DNA of 13,691 bases from Kiritimatiellia bacterium (GTDB lineage: Bacteria; Verrucomicrobiota; Kiritimatiellia; RFP12; UBA1067), in NCBI GenBank assembly GCA_017405115.1, contig JAFRBA010000065.1, positions 1-13,691 on the forward strand. Reading direction: 5' to 3'. This document shows positions 5,574-13,229 of the stretch, piece by piece (position 1 is the stretch's first letter; every line of letters begins with the position of its first letter). The notes under the pieces were generated by a model. The model had not been told where the DNA came from. It saw only the letters and a list, made by a program, of their open reading frames with translations, and did not search any database. The translations under genes were made by a program, and so were the position numbers.

Positions 5574-8468
5574 TCAGCGCACGATAAGAGCGAACACCTT
5601 CTTTCTAAGATTGATCTCGCCGTTACTCGACACGAGGAAATATTTGTTTGTCTTCTTCCCGTTGACAGAGACTACCGGCCAGCTGACGACATTCTCCACG
5701 CCCGAACAGCCGACAAAAGACACATGCAGCACCTGATTCGCAGCTCCGGTTGCGTTCACGACCGACACCTCACCGTCCCGAGCAAACGAAAAACCCTCAA
5801 TTGTTCCAGACCCATTCGCATCAAACGTAAACGTGTCAATGCTCAGCCCCGTGCCTTCGGCCTTGAGCACGGCCCCGTCAGCAACCGAGATGCCACGCAG
5901 CGCCGACAAGTCGAGAGTCCGCTTGGCGACGCGGCCGACGACAGGAAATCCCGAGCGCACGGCGCCGCTCTGGAAACTGGACCCGTCGGAGTACCAGCAT
6001 GAGGACTTGCCGACCATCGCGGTCGCATAGTCTGGCGTCGTCTGATCGTCGAGAAGCGTCCATGTGCATCCGTCACACGAGCCTTCCAGCGTGAACTTGA
6101 CCGGCCAGCGCCCTATTTCGTCATGTGCGCTTGTGCAAAGGTCATAAGAGCATATCTCCTTGGCTCCGTTCTGCAGGTGCATGACAAAGGCAATCCAGGA
6201 ATTCTCATTGTCAAGCTTCGGCTGACGCTGATAGGGACTCGCCGACCCCGTGCGAAGAGTGCTTTCGTTGCGATAGGACATCAGGAACCACCCGTTGGTC
6301 ACGTTGACGTCGTCGAAGAGGCAGTCCAGCCGATAGGAATATGTCTTCGAGTAGTCATTGGCGGATCCCATCACCGTACCACGATAGAGATACTGCGACA
6401 CACCGCCAAAACCACAATCAAATTCTGCCTCTCCGGCAGGGATCGTCTGGGGATCGCGCTGGAACACCGCCGCCCAGTTCAAGGCCGATTTATAATTGTC
6501 CGGATCAAACGGTTGCACCAGTCCGGCATTTTGGCGAATGCCGTCCTTATCATAAAGGGCAATCTGTCCGACGGTCATGCCGTAATTGAAATTGTCAGTT
6601 GCCAGAGTCTCCGTCCACCCAGGCACTTCCTTGACGGTCAGGCGGAACCACTTGTACGCCGTCTCGCCCTCGACGACGAGCGTCCCTTCGCGTATATCCA
6701 AATCGCCCGTAAAGGCGTTTCCATCGCCGAGCCGCCATGTGCCGCAACCGGTCTTGACGACATTCACCCTGGCGCCAGACGCACCATCGGTCACGTCCGA
6801 GACAACATTGCCGTCATCCATGCCCGAACCGCCAAGGACAAGCGTCGGATTCGAATTAACATCACGTGCTGAGATCCCGGAAATGGACAATCCACTGGCC
6901 GTCGAGTTGCGGAGCTCCCCGCCTGCGCCGACAAGTGCAATCGGGCGCGTAGAACATCTAGCGTCCGTCGTGCCGACATATTCGAACACGGGCAGAGAGG
7001 GCGATCCGTTCAGATTGCCCAACGCATAGGCATAGTCAACTGTGATCAGCGCATTGGTCAGGAAGGCCTCCGAATCGCAGGCGCTCAAGCACGTCGCCAG
7101 ACCCAGCGAGCACGGAACTCCCTTCTCGGCGATCGACTCAAACCGCAGCGTGCCATCCTCGATCGCATAACCGCCGCAGCCCTTCGTCTTCGCACGATCG
7201 GTCATGCGCCAGATGCCCGTGCCGCGCTTGGTGACGTAGACGGGGAAGACCGTCGTCGCCCAACCGTTCGTGTCAGGCACGCCCCTTGAGTTCGGCACGA
7301 CGGCATGTGCCGCAAGGTCACCGTTCAGGACGGCCTCCTGAACGGAGTTAGACCCCGCCAGGACAACCCGATGCAGCCGGTACATTGAAGCGCCATTCTC
7401 CGTGCCGGCCTCCCAGTCGCCATCGAACACAAGGCCACCATTGGCCCCCACGTCTACATGCACGATGCCGGCGGACTGCAGCAATATCTTCTGCGGCACG
7501 TGCTCATCGGCACCACCCGCGCCTATGTAGCGAAGGACGTGTGCAGAACTCGCGTCGGTCGACGGCATGTTGATCGTGCTGCCGTCCGCGCCGAGCGCGC
7601 TGGCGAAGCCGAATGACACAACGCCCCTGGGCCAAGTCGACGGATATGTCTCACCTGCCAGGAGCTTCCCTCCGCCGACAAAGGTTCCGCTTTGCTCACA
7701 GTCCTGTCCAAGCAGGTCAATCTGTCCGCCACCGCTCACGTTGTAGAGCGTGATTCTCTCGCCAATGGAACCGAAGAACACCGACGCGTCTTCACCATTA
7801 CCACGAACGGCAAGTGAATGACTCGTGCGCGTTGAACCAGATGTGATTCGGTTCTCGACCGCACCGGAACCAGTCAAGCGCTGAAGATACGTAAAGGCTG
7901 CGCTGCCGCCGGGTTTCTGCGACGTCGTGTAGAGCGTCGCCCCATACTCCACATGCGTGCGCCCGTAATGGGCGGCCGAACCGGACGAGTACTGGGGCAG
8001 CATGAGCGTGCCTTCAAGAACCGATACGTCCACATAATAATCGTAGCGGACTGTCCCGACTGAGGCCACATTGTCCGCGCCCAACACGAGCGTACCGCCG
8101 CCACGTTTCTCAATCAGACCATTTTTATAAGGCGCGTTGCCGCTTGCGCCGCATGTAATCGCACAGCAGTTCGTGTATTCGCCACTCTCAACCGCGAAGG
8201 AGAATGTAGTATTCTGTGGAACGACCTGCCTAAGGTTGCTGAAGGCGGCGAATGACACCGAAGGCACGGACAGAGAATAGGTCGCCTCGGGTGCAGTCAC
8301 TGTATCATCTGCGCCAGGGCACTGGGACGGTTCGTTCCCTGACGCATCCCGGTAATTCGACGCCAGCGACCAATCTGAGTCTGACGCAGTCGGGACAAAG
8401 ACATAGTTCGTCGCCAAAGCGGTTTCAACAAAAACCGCCACCGCAATGGATGACGTTATTTTTTTCAT
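5574..8468 (-). CDS. Large secreted beta-repeat (PATR) and discoidin-like protein
   Basis: This is a 964-residue exported protein with a signal peptide (MKKITSSIAVAVFVETALA). It contains at least three autotransporter-associated beta-strand repeats of the form K-x-G-x-GT-x-x-L ... EGTL: about residues 114-157 (EKRGGGTLVLG), 408-443 (TKRGTGIWRM) and 566-593 (VKTGCGTWRLGDGNAFTGDL). From about 597 to 840 comes a region resembling F5/8C (discoidin) carbohydrate-binding domains, starting YKWFRLTVKEV and including FTLEGSCDGCTWTLLDD. No outer-membrane autotransporter barrel is present. The C-terminus is short and basic-hydrophobic, ending KKVFALIVR. It is probably a beta-helical surface or secreted glycan-binding protein. 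It starts 40 bases after the glycosidase stop with a strong AAAGGAG, and its stop overlaps an alternative start of the DUF4838 frame. Confidence 0.8.
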   Translation of the reverse strand: MKKITSSIAVAVFVETALATNYVFVPTASDSDWSLASNYRDASGNEPSQCPGADDTVTAPEATYSLSVPSVSFAAFSNLRQVVPQNTTFSFAVESGEYTNCCAITCGASGNAPYKNGLIEKRGGGTLVLGADNVASVGTVRYDYYVDVSVLEGTLMLPQYSSGSAAHYGRTHVEYGATLYTTSQKPGGSAAFTYLQRLTGSGAVENRITSGSTRTSHSLAVRGNGEDASVFFGSIGERITLYNVSGGGQIDLLGQDCEQSGTFVGGGKLLAGETYPSTWPRGVVSFGFASALGADGSTINMPSTDASSAHVLRYIGAGGADEHVPQKILLQSAGIVHVDVGANGGLVFDGDWEAGTENGASMYRLHRVVLAGSNSVQEAVLNGDLAAHAVVPNSRGVPDTNGWATTVFPVYVTKRGTGIWRMTDRAKTKGCGGYAIEDGTLRFESIAEKGVPCSLGLATCLSACDSEAFLTNALITVDYAYALGNLNGSPSLPVFEYVGTTDARCSTRPIALVGAGGELRNSTASGLSISGISARDVNSNPTLVLGGSGMDDGNVVSDVTDGASGARVNVVKTGCGTWRLGDGNAFTGDLDIREGTLVVEGETAYKWFRLTVKEVPGWTETLATDNFNYGMTVGQIALYDKDGIRQNAGLVQPFDPDNYKSALNWAAVFQRDPQTIPAGEAEFDCGFGGVSQYLYRGTVMGSANDYSKTYSYRLDCLFDDVNVTNGWFLMSYRNESTLRTGSASPYQRQPKLDNENSWIAFVMHLQNGAKEICSYDLCTSAHDEIGRWPVKFTLEGSCDGCTWTLLDDQTTPDYATAMVGKSSCWYSDGSSFQSGAVRSGFPVVGRVAKRTLDLSALRGISVADGAVLKAEGTGLSIDTFTFDANGSGTIEGFSFARDGEVSVVNATGAANQVLHVSFVGCSGVENVVSWPVVSVNGKKTNKYFLVSSNGEINLRKKVFALIVR

Positions 8469-8477
8469 GGCCCTGCG

Positions 8478-8484
8478 CTCCTTT
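8478..8484 (-). promoter_or_regulatory. Strong Shine-Dalgarno of the PATR/discoidin gene
   Basis: AAAGGAG on the minus strand lies 9 bases before ATG 8468, in the 40-base gap after the glycosidase gene. It is the strongest ribosome site in the operon and contrasts with the leader-free first gene. The large secreted protein may therefore be translated at a higher level than its neighbours. Confidence 0.75.
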
Positions 8485-8508
8485 AGTTGTCTTTTGGTTT
8501 ATGAATGG

Positions 8509-10173
8509 TTACTTACTCACATTGCCCCATCGATCGACGCTCCTCACGGAAAACTGTCCGGTCAGGCCATCTGTCACGCATGAGCAGGCGACCGTCGAAC
8601 GAACCTGCCGTCCGTCAACATACACGCGGTAGTAGACGTGATCCGAATCATCAACCGGACTCCATGAAAGCCGTCCGTTCTCCGACCGGACACCCGAGAC
8701 AGAGGCTGGCGTACGATCGACGTAATAAGTCGTGAGCCAGGTCAGCGATTTGGCTGGGACGGAGATTCGGACGACACCATTCTCCGCAGCCACAGTCCCC
8801 TTCGTCGGCTGAAGGTCGTTGCAGGCATTGTACGGCACTTGCGCCGAATCGTACTCGTAGATTCGAAGCGGCTTTCCCAGTGCATGTCCGGTAGCCAGAT
8901 TCAGGCTCTTCGCCGGACCCCAGTTTAGGACGACATAGGATGCAGAACCATCAGAATTGACTACGCCGCAGATGCGCAGATCTCGGTCTTCAGTCGTACC
9001 AGAAAGGACACGCGCGCCCTTGCGGAAGAACTTGGCCATATATCCCATCGCATAAAGATCCGGATAGGCGGAATAGTCCTTCTGCTCGTCGCTCCAATGG
9101 AACAAGCCCCACTTGTTGTAGCGGATGCGAGTACCGTGTCCTGAGAACCGGGACACCTCGTAACGAGCCTTCTCCTGTGGCGTGTCGCCGTCTTCACGCA
9201 GAAACGGATCCGGATAGTCAACAAAAGTCCAGTTAGCCGCGCTCTCACAACCTATGCTGATTGCGGCGATAGCCATCTCGGCGCGCATCATCGCCGTCAG
9301 ATGAGCAGTCGTCGGATCGGCGAAACTGCGACCGAGATCCGAAATCATGGTATCATCGTGTCCACTCGGATAGATGCCATAGGCCCCAATGCCGTATTCT
9401 CCGAGCGTGTAACGCTTCTCCTTCGTCCGGGCTATGGCGACCTGATCAGCAAGAGCCTCGGTGATGCGCTTGTAAAAGTCATAATCGCCCGGCGTGCCTT
9501 CACTACCGTAGAGATGCCAGCTGTAGAGGTCAGTGATGTCGTCCATGTTCTGCGTCGCCCAACGCGTCAAATTAGCATTGGCGTAGCCGGATGCATCCGT
9601 AGCGACAAGCCCGACGCCCAACCCGTGCCGGCGGAAAGCACGGTACAGCGCGTCGGAACACTCCTTGAAGAGATCCAAATGCCCACAGAACCAGCTCCAT
9701 GTGTTGCCCATACTGCATTCGTTTGAAAGGCAGTAGTATCTGATCTTTGAACACCGCCTCTTGACGATTAGGTATTCGAGATTCGCAGCCACCTTCTCCG
9801 CATAGGCGTCCGCGTTGAAATCTTTGTCCATGTAAAGCATCCGACCCGGCACGGCGTAAATCGTCGTCCCGGCCTTGCGGAACGTCAGGTCATAGTAGTC
9901 GGCAAACGAATCCATCGCCTCGCGGCTCCAGTCGGCGAAGCCGATGAAAAGACGGGTAAACGTCGGCGATATCTCGCGAAAGCTTTTAAGGACCCGCTCA
10001 TCTCGAAATTCGTCGGACATGATTCCAAGCATCGTCGCCTCGGAATTGTGAAACCCAAGACCGCCCCACAGCCACTGAAGCGTCGGCTTCGTGAAGACGA
10101 CACGGCTCTCAGACGCTCCACCGGCAAGTGCGTCTACCAACAGCATAAGCAATAGACACTTTCTCGTTTTCAT
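8509..10173 (-). CDS. Putative clan GH-A glycosidase with C-terminal beta and FN3-like domains
   Basis: This is a 554-residue exported protein with signal peptide MKTRKCLLLMLLVDALAGGA. Residues about 25-370 look like a (beta/alpha)8 barrel: WGGLGFH (36-42), then YYCLSN151E152 as the presumed acid/base at the end of strand 4. YSWHLY (217-222) fits the strand-6 HxY position, and YTLGE259YG is the presumed nucleophile at strand 7. That order and spacing fit retaining glycosidases of clan GH-A (for example GH5, GH30 or GH39), but no family can be assigned. A beta domain typical of such enzymes follows. The last roughly 65 residues form a fibronectin-III-like unit ending SVDRWGNVSK. It is the first gene of the operon, and its promoter places the ATG at the predicted transcription start. 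Confidence 0.75.
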   Translation of the reverse strand: MKTRKCLLLMLLVDALAGGASESRVVFTKPTLQWLWGGLGFHNSEATMLGIMSDEFRDERVLKSFREISPTFTRLFIGFADWSREAMDSFADYYDLTFRKAGTTIYAVPGRMLYMDKDFNADAYAEKVAANLEYLIVKRRCSKIRYYCLSNECSMGNTWSWFCGHLDLFKECSDALYRAFRRHGLGVGLVATDASGYANANLTRWATQNMDDITDLYSWHLYGSEGTPGDYDFYKRITEALADQVAIARTKEKRYTLGEYGIGAYGIYPSGHDDTMISDLGRSFADPTTAHLTAMMRAEMAIAAISIGCESAANWTFVDYPDPFLREDGDTPQEKARYEVSRFSGHGTRIRYNKWGLFHWSDEQKDYSAYPDLYAMGYMAKFFRKGARVLSGTTEDRDLRICGVVNSDGSASYVVLNWGPAKSLNLATGHALGKPLRIYEYDSAQVPYNACNDLQPTKGTVAAENGVVRISVPAKSLTWLTTYYVDRTPASVSGVRSENGRLSWSPVDDSDHVYYRVYVDGRQVRSTVACSCVTDGLTGQFSVRSVDRWGNVSK

Positions 10174-10180
10174 GCTTTAC

Positions 10181-10189
10181 ATTATACCA
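10181..10189 (-). promoter_or_regulatory. Extended -10 promoter of the glycoside operon, predicted leaderless
   Basis: On the minus strand TGG-TATAAT is followed by exactly seven bases (GTAAAGC) and then the ATG at 10173. Transcription would start at or one base from the initiation codon, leaving no room for a Shine-Dalgarno. No convincing -35 is present: TTCGAA at spacing 16 overlaps the left arm of the inverted repeat at 10207-10230. That overlap suggests dependence on a bound activator. Confidence 0.6.
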
Positions 10190-10206
10190 CGGGCCTCGAC
10201 CATTCG

Positions 10207-10230
10207 AATACCCGCAATCCTACGGGTATT
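10207..10230. promoter_or_regulatory. Perfect 8-8-8 inverted repeat, candidate response-regulator operator
   Basis: AATACCCG (10207-10214), an 8-base centre CAATCCTA, then CGGGTATT (10223-10230) form a perfect dyad. Its centre is about 45 bases from the glycosidase ATG and 46 from the kinase ATG, so it overlaps the -35 region of both divergent promoters. Dyads of this size are typical of dimeric HTH regulators. The TACCC core loosely recalls the NarL heptamer TACYYMT, and a NarL-type regulator is encoded nearby. Confidence 0.6.
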
Positions 10231-10257
10231 GCCAAAAGCGCCCGTTTAGCATAAAAT
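10229..10257 (+). promoter_or_regulatory. Promoter of the kinase-regulator operon, predicted leaderless
   Basis: TTGCCA (10229-10234, five of six to consensus), a 17-base spacer and TAAAAT (10252-10257, five of six) form a standard sigma-70-type promoter. Seven bases (ATCTATT) separate the -10 from ATG 10265, so the mRNA would begin at the start codon. No Shine-Dalgarno is visible. The first two bases of the -35 are the last two of the inverted repeat. Confidence 0.65.
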
Positions 10258-10264
10258 ATCTATT

Positions 10265-12355
10265 ATGTTTTTCGCATCCGCCATCTTTGCTGCAAGCGTC
10301 ATCACAAACGCCGTGGACTTGAACGCTGCCGTTGCGGACGAAACGGAGCGTAAGTTCGATCTTCAGGGAATGATAACATACCTCATCGCTCCTGGTCAGA
10401 AAAGCTTTTTGTTCAAGGATGCCTCCGGATTCACGGCCATCGATAGCATTGACAGTGCGACGCATGGTCAACAGTTTGCCGTAGGCGACATCGTGCGCGC
10501 GACCGGCAGAGTCTTCAATGATCGCCGTGGGTTTTCCGTTCCGCTCTGCACATCGCTCGTCCGCATTGGGCATGAACCTCCTCCCCCTCCAGCAAAAGCG
10601 ACAGTTGCCGACGTCAAAAGCGGGAAAATCGTCAACCAGCCCGTTCAAATCAAAGGCGTCGTTAGGGACATCTTCCAGGACGACATCGATCCGGCCTATC
10701 ACTTCTTCATCCTTGCACAAGGGAGCGACTCAATCTATGTCAGCCTTCATACGGCAAACATGCCACCGAAGTTCCCCGAAACTCTGGTCAACAGCGAGGT
10801 CATGGTATTTGGCTACAGTCATTCACTGACAAGCAGCAGCCGTGCATTGCTTGTTCACACTATCCACTTCTGTGCCGACTCGGTTGAGATTCTTTGTCCG
10901 GCGCCCCGCGATCCGTTCGACGTCCCTGATGTTGAACGGCATCCGCCGAAAAACCCGGAGACTCTCATGCAGACAGGCCGTCAGAAAGTCCGCGGGCGTG
11001 TACGTGCGCTTTGGCGTGGCCGTGAGGTGCTCGTAGCCGACTATCGCGGGGATGTCCACGACGTGAATATTCCCAACGGACTGATGCCGCAGTGCGGCGA
11101 CTTAATCGAAGCCGTAGGGCTTCCAGCGACGGACCTCTATCGAATCAACCTCTACAACGCCAAGTGGCGCGCCATGCCTGCAGGAACAGTCTGGCCGACC
11201 AACAGTGCGGACGTCGTGCGAACGACCGCCGCAGAGATTCTCGTCGACGGCAGAGGAAACCAGAAAATCAAGCCGAAATATCACGGCATGACCATTTCAT
11301 TGCACGGCAAGATCCAGAACATTCCGTCGGCACAAAACCGTAGTACGATGATTCTCTTGCGCTGCGACGACTTTATCATACCCATGGACATCACTTCTTG
11401 CCCAAGACTCGCGGAAATCCTGGAAGAGGGCGACGATGTTGATGCGACAGGATGCTGCATCATCGAAAGTGAGAACTGGAAGTCCTACTCGACTTTTCCG
11501 CGGACAACCGGCGTCATCCTGTCCATCAACAGCGAGAACGACATCCTCGTCCTTGCGCGTCCTCCGTGGTGGACGCCGACACGGCTCCGTACCGCCATCG
11601 GCGCCCTTATGTTCGTCCTCGTAACGATTCTGATCTGGAACTTCCTGCTACGTCGTGCCGTGGAACGACGCGGCAGCGCGTTGGAAAAGGAAATAACTTC
11701 ACGCATCGTCTCCGACCTCAAGGTCTATGAACGCACACGCCTCGCCGTCGACCTGCACGATTCGATCGCCCAGAACCTAACAGGCATCTCGCTTGAGATC
11801 GATGCAGCATACGGCTTCGCGATGGAGAACCCGAACGAGATGATGCGACATCTCAGCATAGCGTCAAGTGCGCTAAGATCCTGCCGCGACGAGTTGCGCA
11901 ACTGCCTGTGGGATCTCCGCAACCAGTCCCTTGAAGACGAAAGCATGGACACAGCCATACGTCGTACGCTCACGCCCCATCTGTCTGGTGCCGAGCTGTC
12001 AGTCCGTTTCAATGTACCGCGCGAACGGCTTCCCGACAACGTCGCGCATGCCATCCTACGCATCATCCGCGAACTCACGATCAACGCCGTTCGCCACGGC
12101 CATGCTAAGTGCATTAAAGTCGCGGGATGCCTTGACACGGATCACCTTCTCTTCTCCGTCAAGGACAACGGCTGCGGATTCGATCCCGACAACCGCCTAG
12201 GAGTCGAGGATGGCCACTATGGGCTTCAAGGTGTCATCGAGCGTGCGGATGATCTGGATGGCGACATGGCCATCGAAAGCGAGCCCGGGCGCGGCACCAA
12301 AGTCACGATCCGAATCAACGCCACTCCCAACACAAAGAAGACAAATGAACAATAA
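10265..12355 (+). CDS. Membrane histidine kinase with OB-fold-rich extracytoplasmic sensor
   Basis: This is a 696-residue NarX/DesK-class (HisKA_3) sensor kinase. A hydrophobic segment at residues 2-16 lacks a basic n-region; an in-frame TAG six codons upstream excludes a longer start. Residues about 32-432 form the presumed periplasmic sensor. They read as four consecutive OB-like beta-barrel units (about 32-102, 127-211, 238-303 and 341-432), with a PPPPP linker at 105-109 after the first. Unit 1 shows FLFKDASG and VGDIVRATGRV; unit 4 shows EGDDVDATG. A transmembrane helix (about 443-462) leads to the dimerisation helix with phospho-acceptor H498 in LAVDLHDSIAQNLTGIS. The ATPase domain has an N-box (ELTINAVRHG, 603-612), D634NGCGFD and G653LQGV. 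It overlaps the response-regulator gene by 11 bases. The ligand is unknown; the adjacent operon suggests a glycan-derived signal. Confidence 0.88.
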   Translation: MFFASAIFAASVITNAVDLNAAVADETERKFDLQGMITYLIAPGQKSFLFKDASGFTAIDSIDSATHGQQFAVGDIVRATGRVFNDRRGFSVPLCTSLVRIGHEPPPPPAKATVADVKSGKIVNQPVQIKGVVRDIFQDDIDPAYHFFILAQGSDSIYVSLHTANMPPKFPETLVNSEVMVFGYSHSLTSSSRALLVHTIHFCADSVEILCPAPRDPFDVPDVERHPPKNPETLMQTGRQKVRGRVRALWRGREVLVADYRGDVHDVNIPNGLMPQCGDLIEAVGLPATDLYRINLYNAKWRAMPAGTVWPTNSADVVRTTAAEILVDGRGNQKIKPKYHGMTISLHGKIQNIPSAQNRSTMILLRCDDFIIPMDITSCPRLAEILEEGDDVDATGCCIIESENWKSYSTFPRTTGVILSINSENDILVLARPPWWTPTRLRTAIGALMFVLVTILIWNFLLRRAVERRGSALEKEITSRIVSDLKVYERTRLAVDLHDSIAQNLTGISLEIDAAYGFAMENPNEMMRHLSIASSALRSCRDELRNCLWDLRNQSLEDESMDTAIRRTLTPHLSGAELSVRFNVPRERLPDNVAHAILRIIRELTINAVRHGHAKCIKVAGCLDTDHLLFSVKDNGCGFDPDNRLGVEDGHYGLQGVIERADDLDGDMAIESEPGRGTKVTIRINATPNTKKTNEQ

Positions 12356-12968
12356 GATCAAGGTGCTGATTGCCGACGACCACGCGATCGTCCGCTTGGG
12401 ACTTTCGGCGCTTCTCAGCTCGAAAAAGGACATTGAAGTCGTCGGGCAGTCCCGCAACGGCGAAGCCGTCGTACACGACACCCTGCGTCTCTCGCCGGAT
12501 GTTGTCATCATGGATCTCATGATGCCGAAGATGGACGGCATTGCCGCAACAGCGGAAATCAAAGCCAGACGTCCGGAAACGAAAATCATCATCCTCACGA
12601 CCTTCGCAACCTCCGACGGAATCATAAGGGCTCTTGAGGCTGGGGCAACGGGGGCAATCCTCAAGAACGCCGAAAACAATTCACTTGTGACAATGATAAG
12701 GAAAGTTGCCGCAGGAGAGAGTGTCGTTGCTCCCGATGTCGAAGCACTTTTGCAGAAAGACCCTCCTGTCGCGAAGTTGACGCTGCGCCAAACCGAAGTC
12801 CTCGAATCCCTCTGCCGAGGTCTGACCAACAAGGACATCGCAAAGCAATTTAACATCTCGGATAGAAGCGTTGCCGAACACGTCGAGGCGATACTCGCAA
12901 AAATCGGAGCGTCAAATCGCACCGAGGCCGCCGTGATTGCCTTAAGAAAGCATTTGCTGAAGATCTGA
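12345..12968 (+). CDS. NarL/FixJ-family response regulator
   Basis: This is a 207-residue two-domain regulator. ATG 12345 is chosen over the 45-codon-longer frame because it begins exactly at the conserved first strand (KIKVLIADDH). The receiver domain has acidic pocket D11-D12, phospho-acceptor D57 (VVIMDLMMPKMDG), T85 and K107. A LuxR-type helix-turn-helix follows at about 144-207: KLTLRQTEVLESLCRGLTN, then IAKQFNISDRSVAEHV. The gene overlaps the kinase end by 11 bases, indicating translational coupling, and H498 of that kinase is the obvious phosphodonor. The likely target is the inverted repeat at 10207-10230, which would give control of the glycoside operon and feedback on its own operon. 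This is inferred from position only. Conserved residues are all present, so it should be functional. Confidence 0.93.
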   Translation: MNNKIKVLIADDHAIVRLGLSALLSSKKDIEVVGQSRNGEAVVHDTLRLSPDVVIMDLMMPKMDGIAATAEIKARRPETKIIILTTFATSDGIIRALEAGATGAILKNAENNSLVTMIRKVAAGESVVAPDVEALLQKDPPVAKLTLRQTEVLESLCRGLTNKDIAKQFNISDRSVAEHVEAILAKIGASNRTEAAVIALRKHLLKI

Positions 12969-13098
12969 GCTGCTTCGCTACAGAGAATTAACCCCGCCAG
13001 CCAGCAGCCAGAGCAACACCCAGTGCGCAGCACGGTCTGGCAGGTGCTTTCTTGTGGTCTGTCGATAGTATACCCTGTCTGAAATCTCTGGAATCTCT

Positions 13099-13111
13099 GG
13101 GGACATTCCCC
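13099..13111. repeat. REP-like palindrome 1
   Basis: GGGGA-CAT-TCCCC is a perfect 5-base stem with a 3-base loop. It is followed at 13115-13124 by TCTTGTCTCC, a sequence repeated after palindrome 2. It belongs to the same GGGGAC...GTCCCC series as the copy inside the neighbouring transposase gene. Confidence 0.65.
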
Positions 13112-13171
13112 TTTTCTTGTCTCCCGAACTATTTTCAATCCATGGGGATCCTTTTAACCATCCAATCTTCT

Positions 13172-13203
13172 GGGACAAGTCCCTTAGCTTTGCTCTTGTC
13201 TCC
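13172..13203. repeat. REP-like palindrome 2 with imperfect outer hairpin
   Basis: GGGAC-AA-GTCCC (13172-13183) is a perfect short palindrome. Its left half, GGGACAAG, can also pair with CTTGTCTCC (13195-13203) if one T bulges out. Alternative pairing of this kind resembles the bulged hairpins typical of REP elements. Confidence 0.6.
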
Positions 13204-13216
13204 TCACTTCCCCCTT

Positions 13217-13229
13217 GGGGACAGTCCCT
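13217..13229. repeat. REP-like palindrome 3
   Basis: GGGGACAGTCCCT has the perfect core GGGAC-A-GTCCC at 13218-13228. It differs from the reverse complement of the copy at 13488-13500 only in its last base. It lies 59 bases past the stop codon of the transposase gene. Confidence 0.7.

Noticed and set aside
6123..6872. 249-residue plus-strand frame opposite the beta-repeat gene
   Set aside because: It is antisense to PATR and discoidin-like sequence with clear motifs, and no ribosome site or family resemblance is seen.
13029..13054. Intrinsic terminator after the response regulator
   Set aside because: The stem has only five pairs, a 10-base loop and an interrupted T run, too weak to call as a feature.
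12197..13138. 313-residue open frame antisense to the response regulator
   Set aside because: It is the mirror of a strongly recognisable NarL-type gene, has Ser/Ala/Arg-rich low-information composition and resembles no family.
13083..13229. CRISPR array
   Set aside because: The repeats are short palindromes of variable length and spacing with no constant repeat-spacer unit; they fit REP elements.
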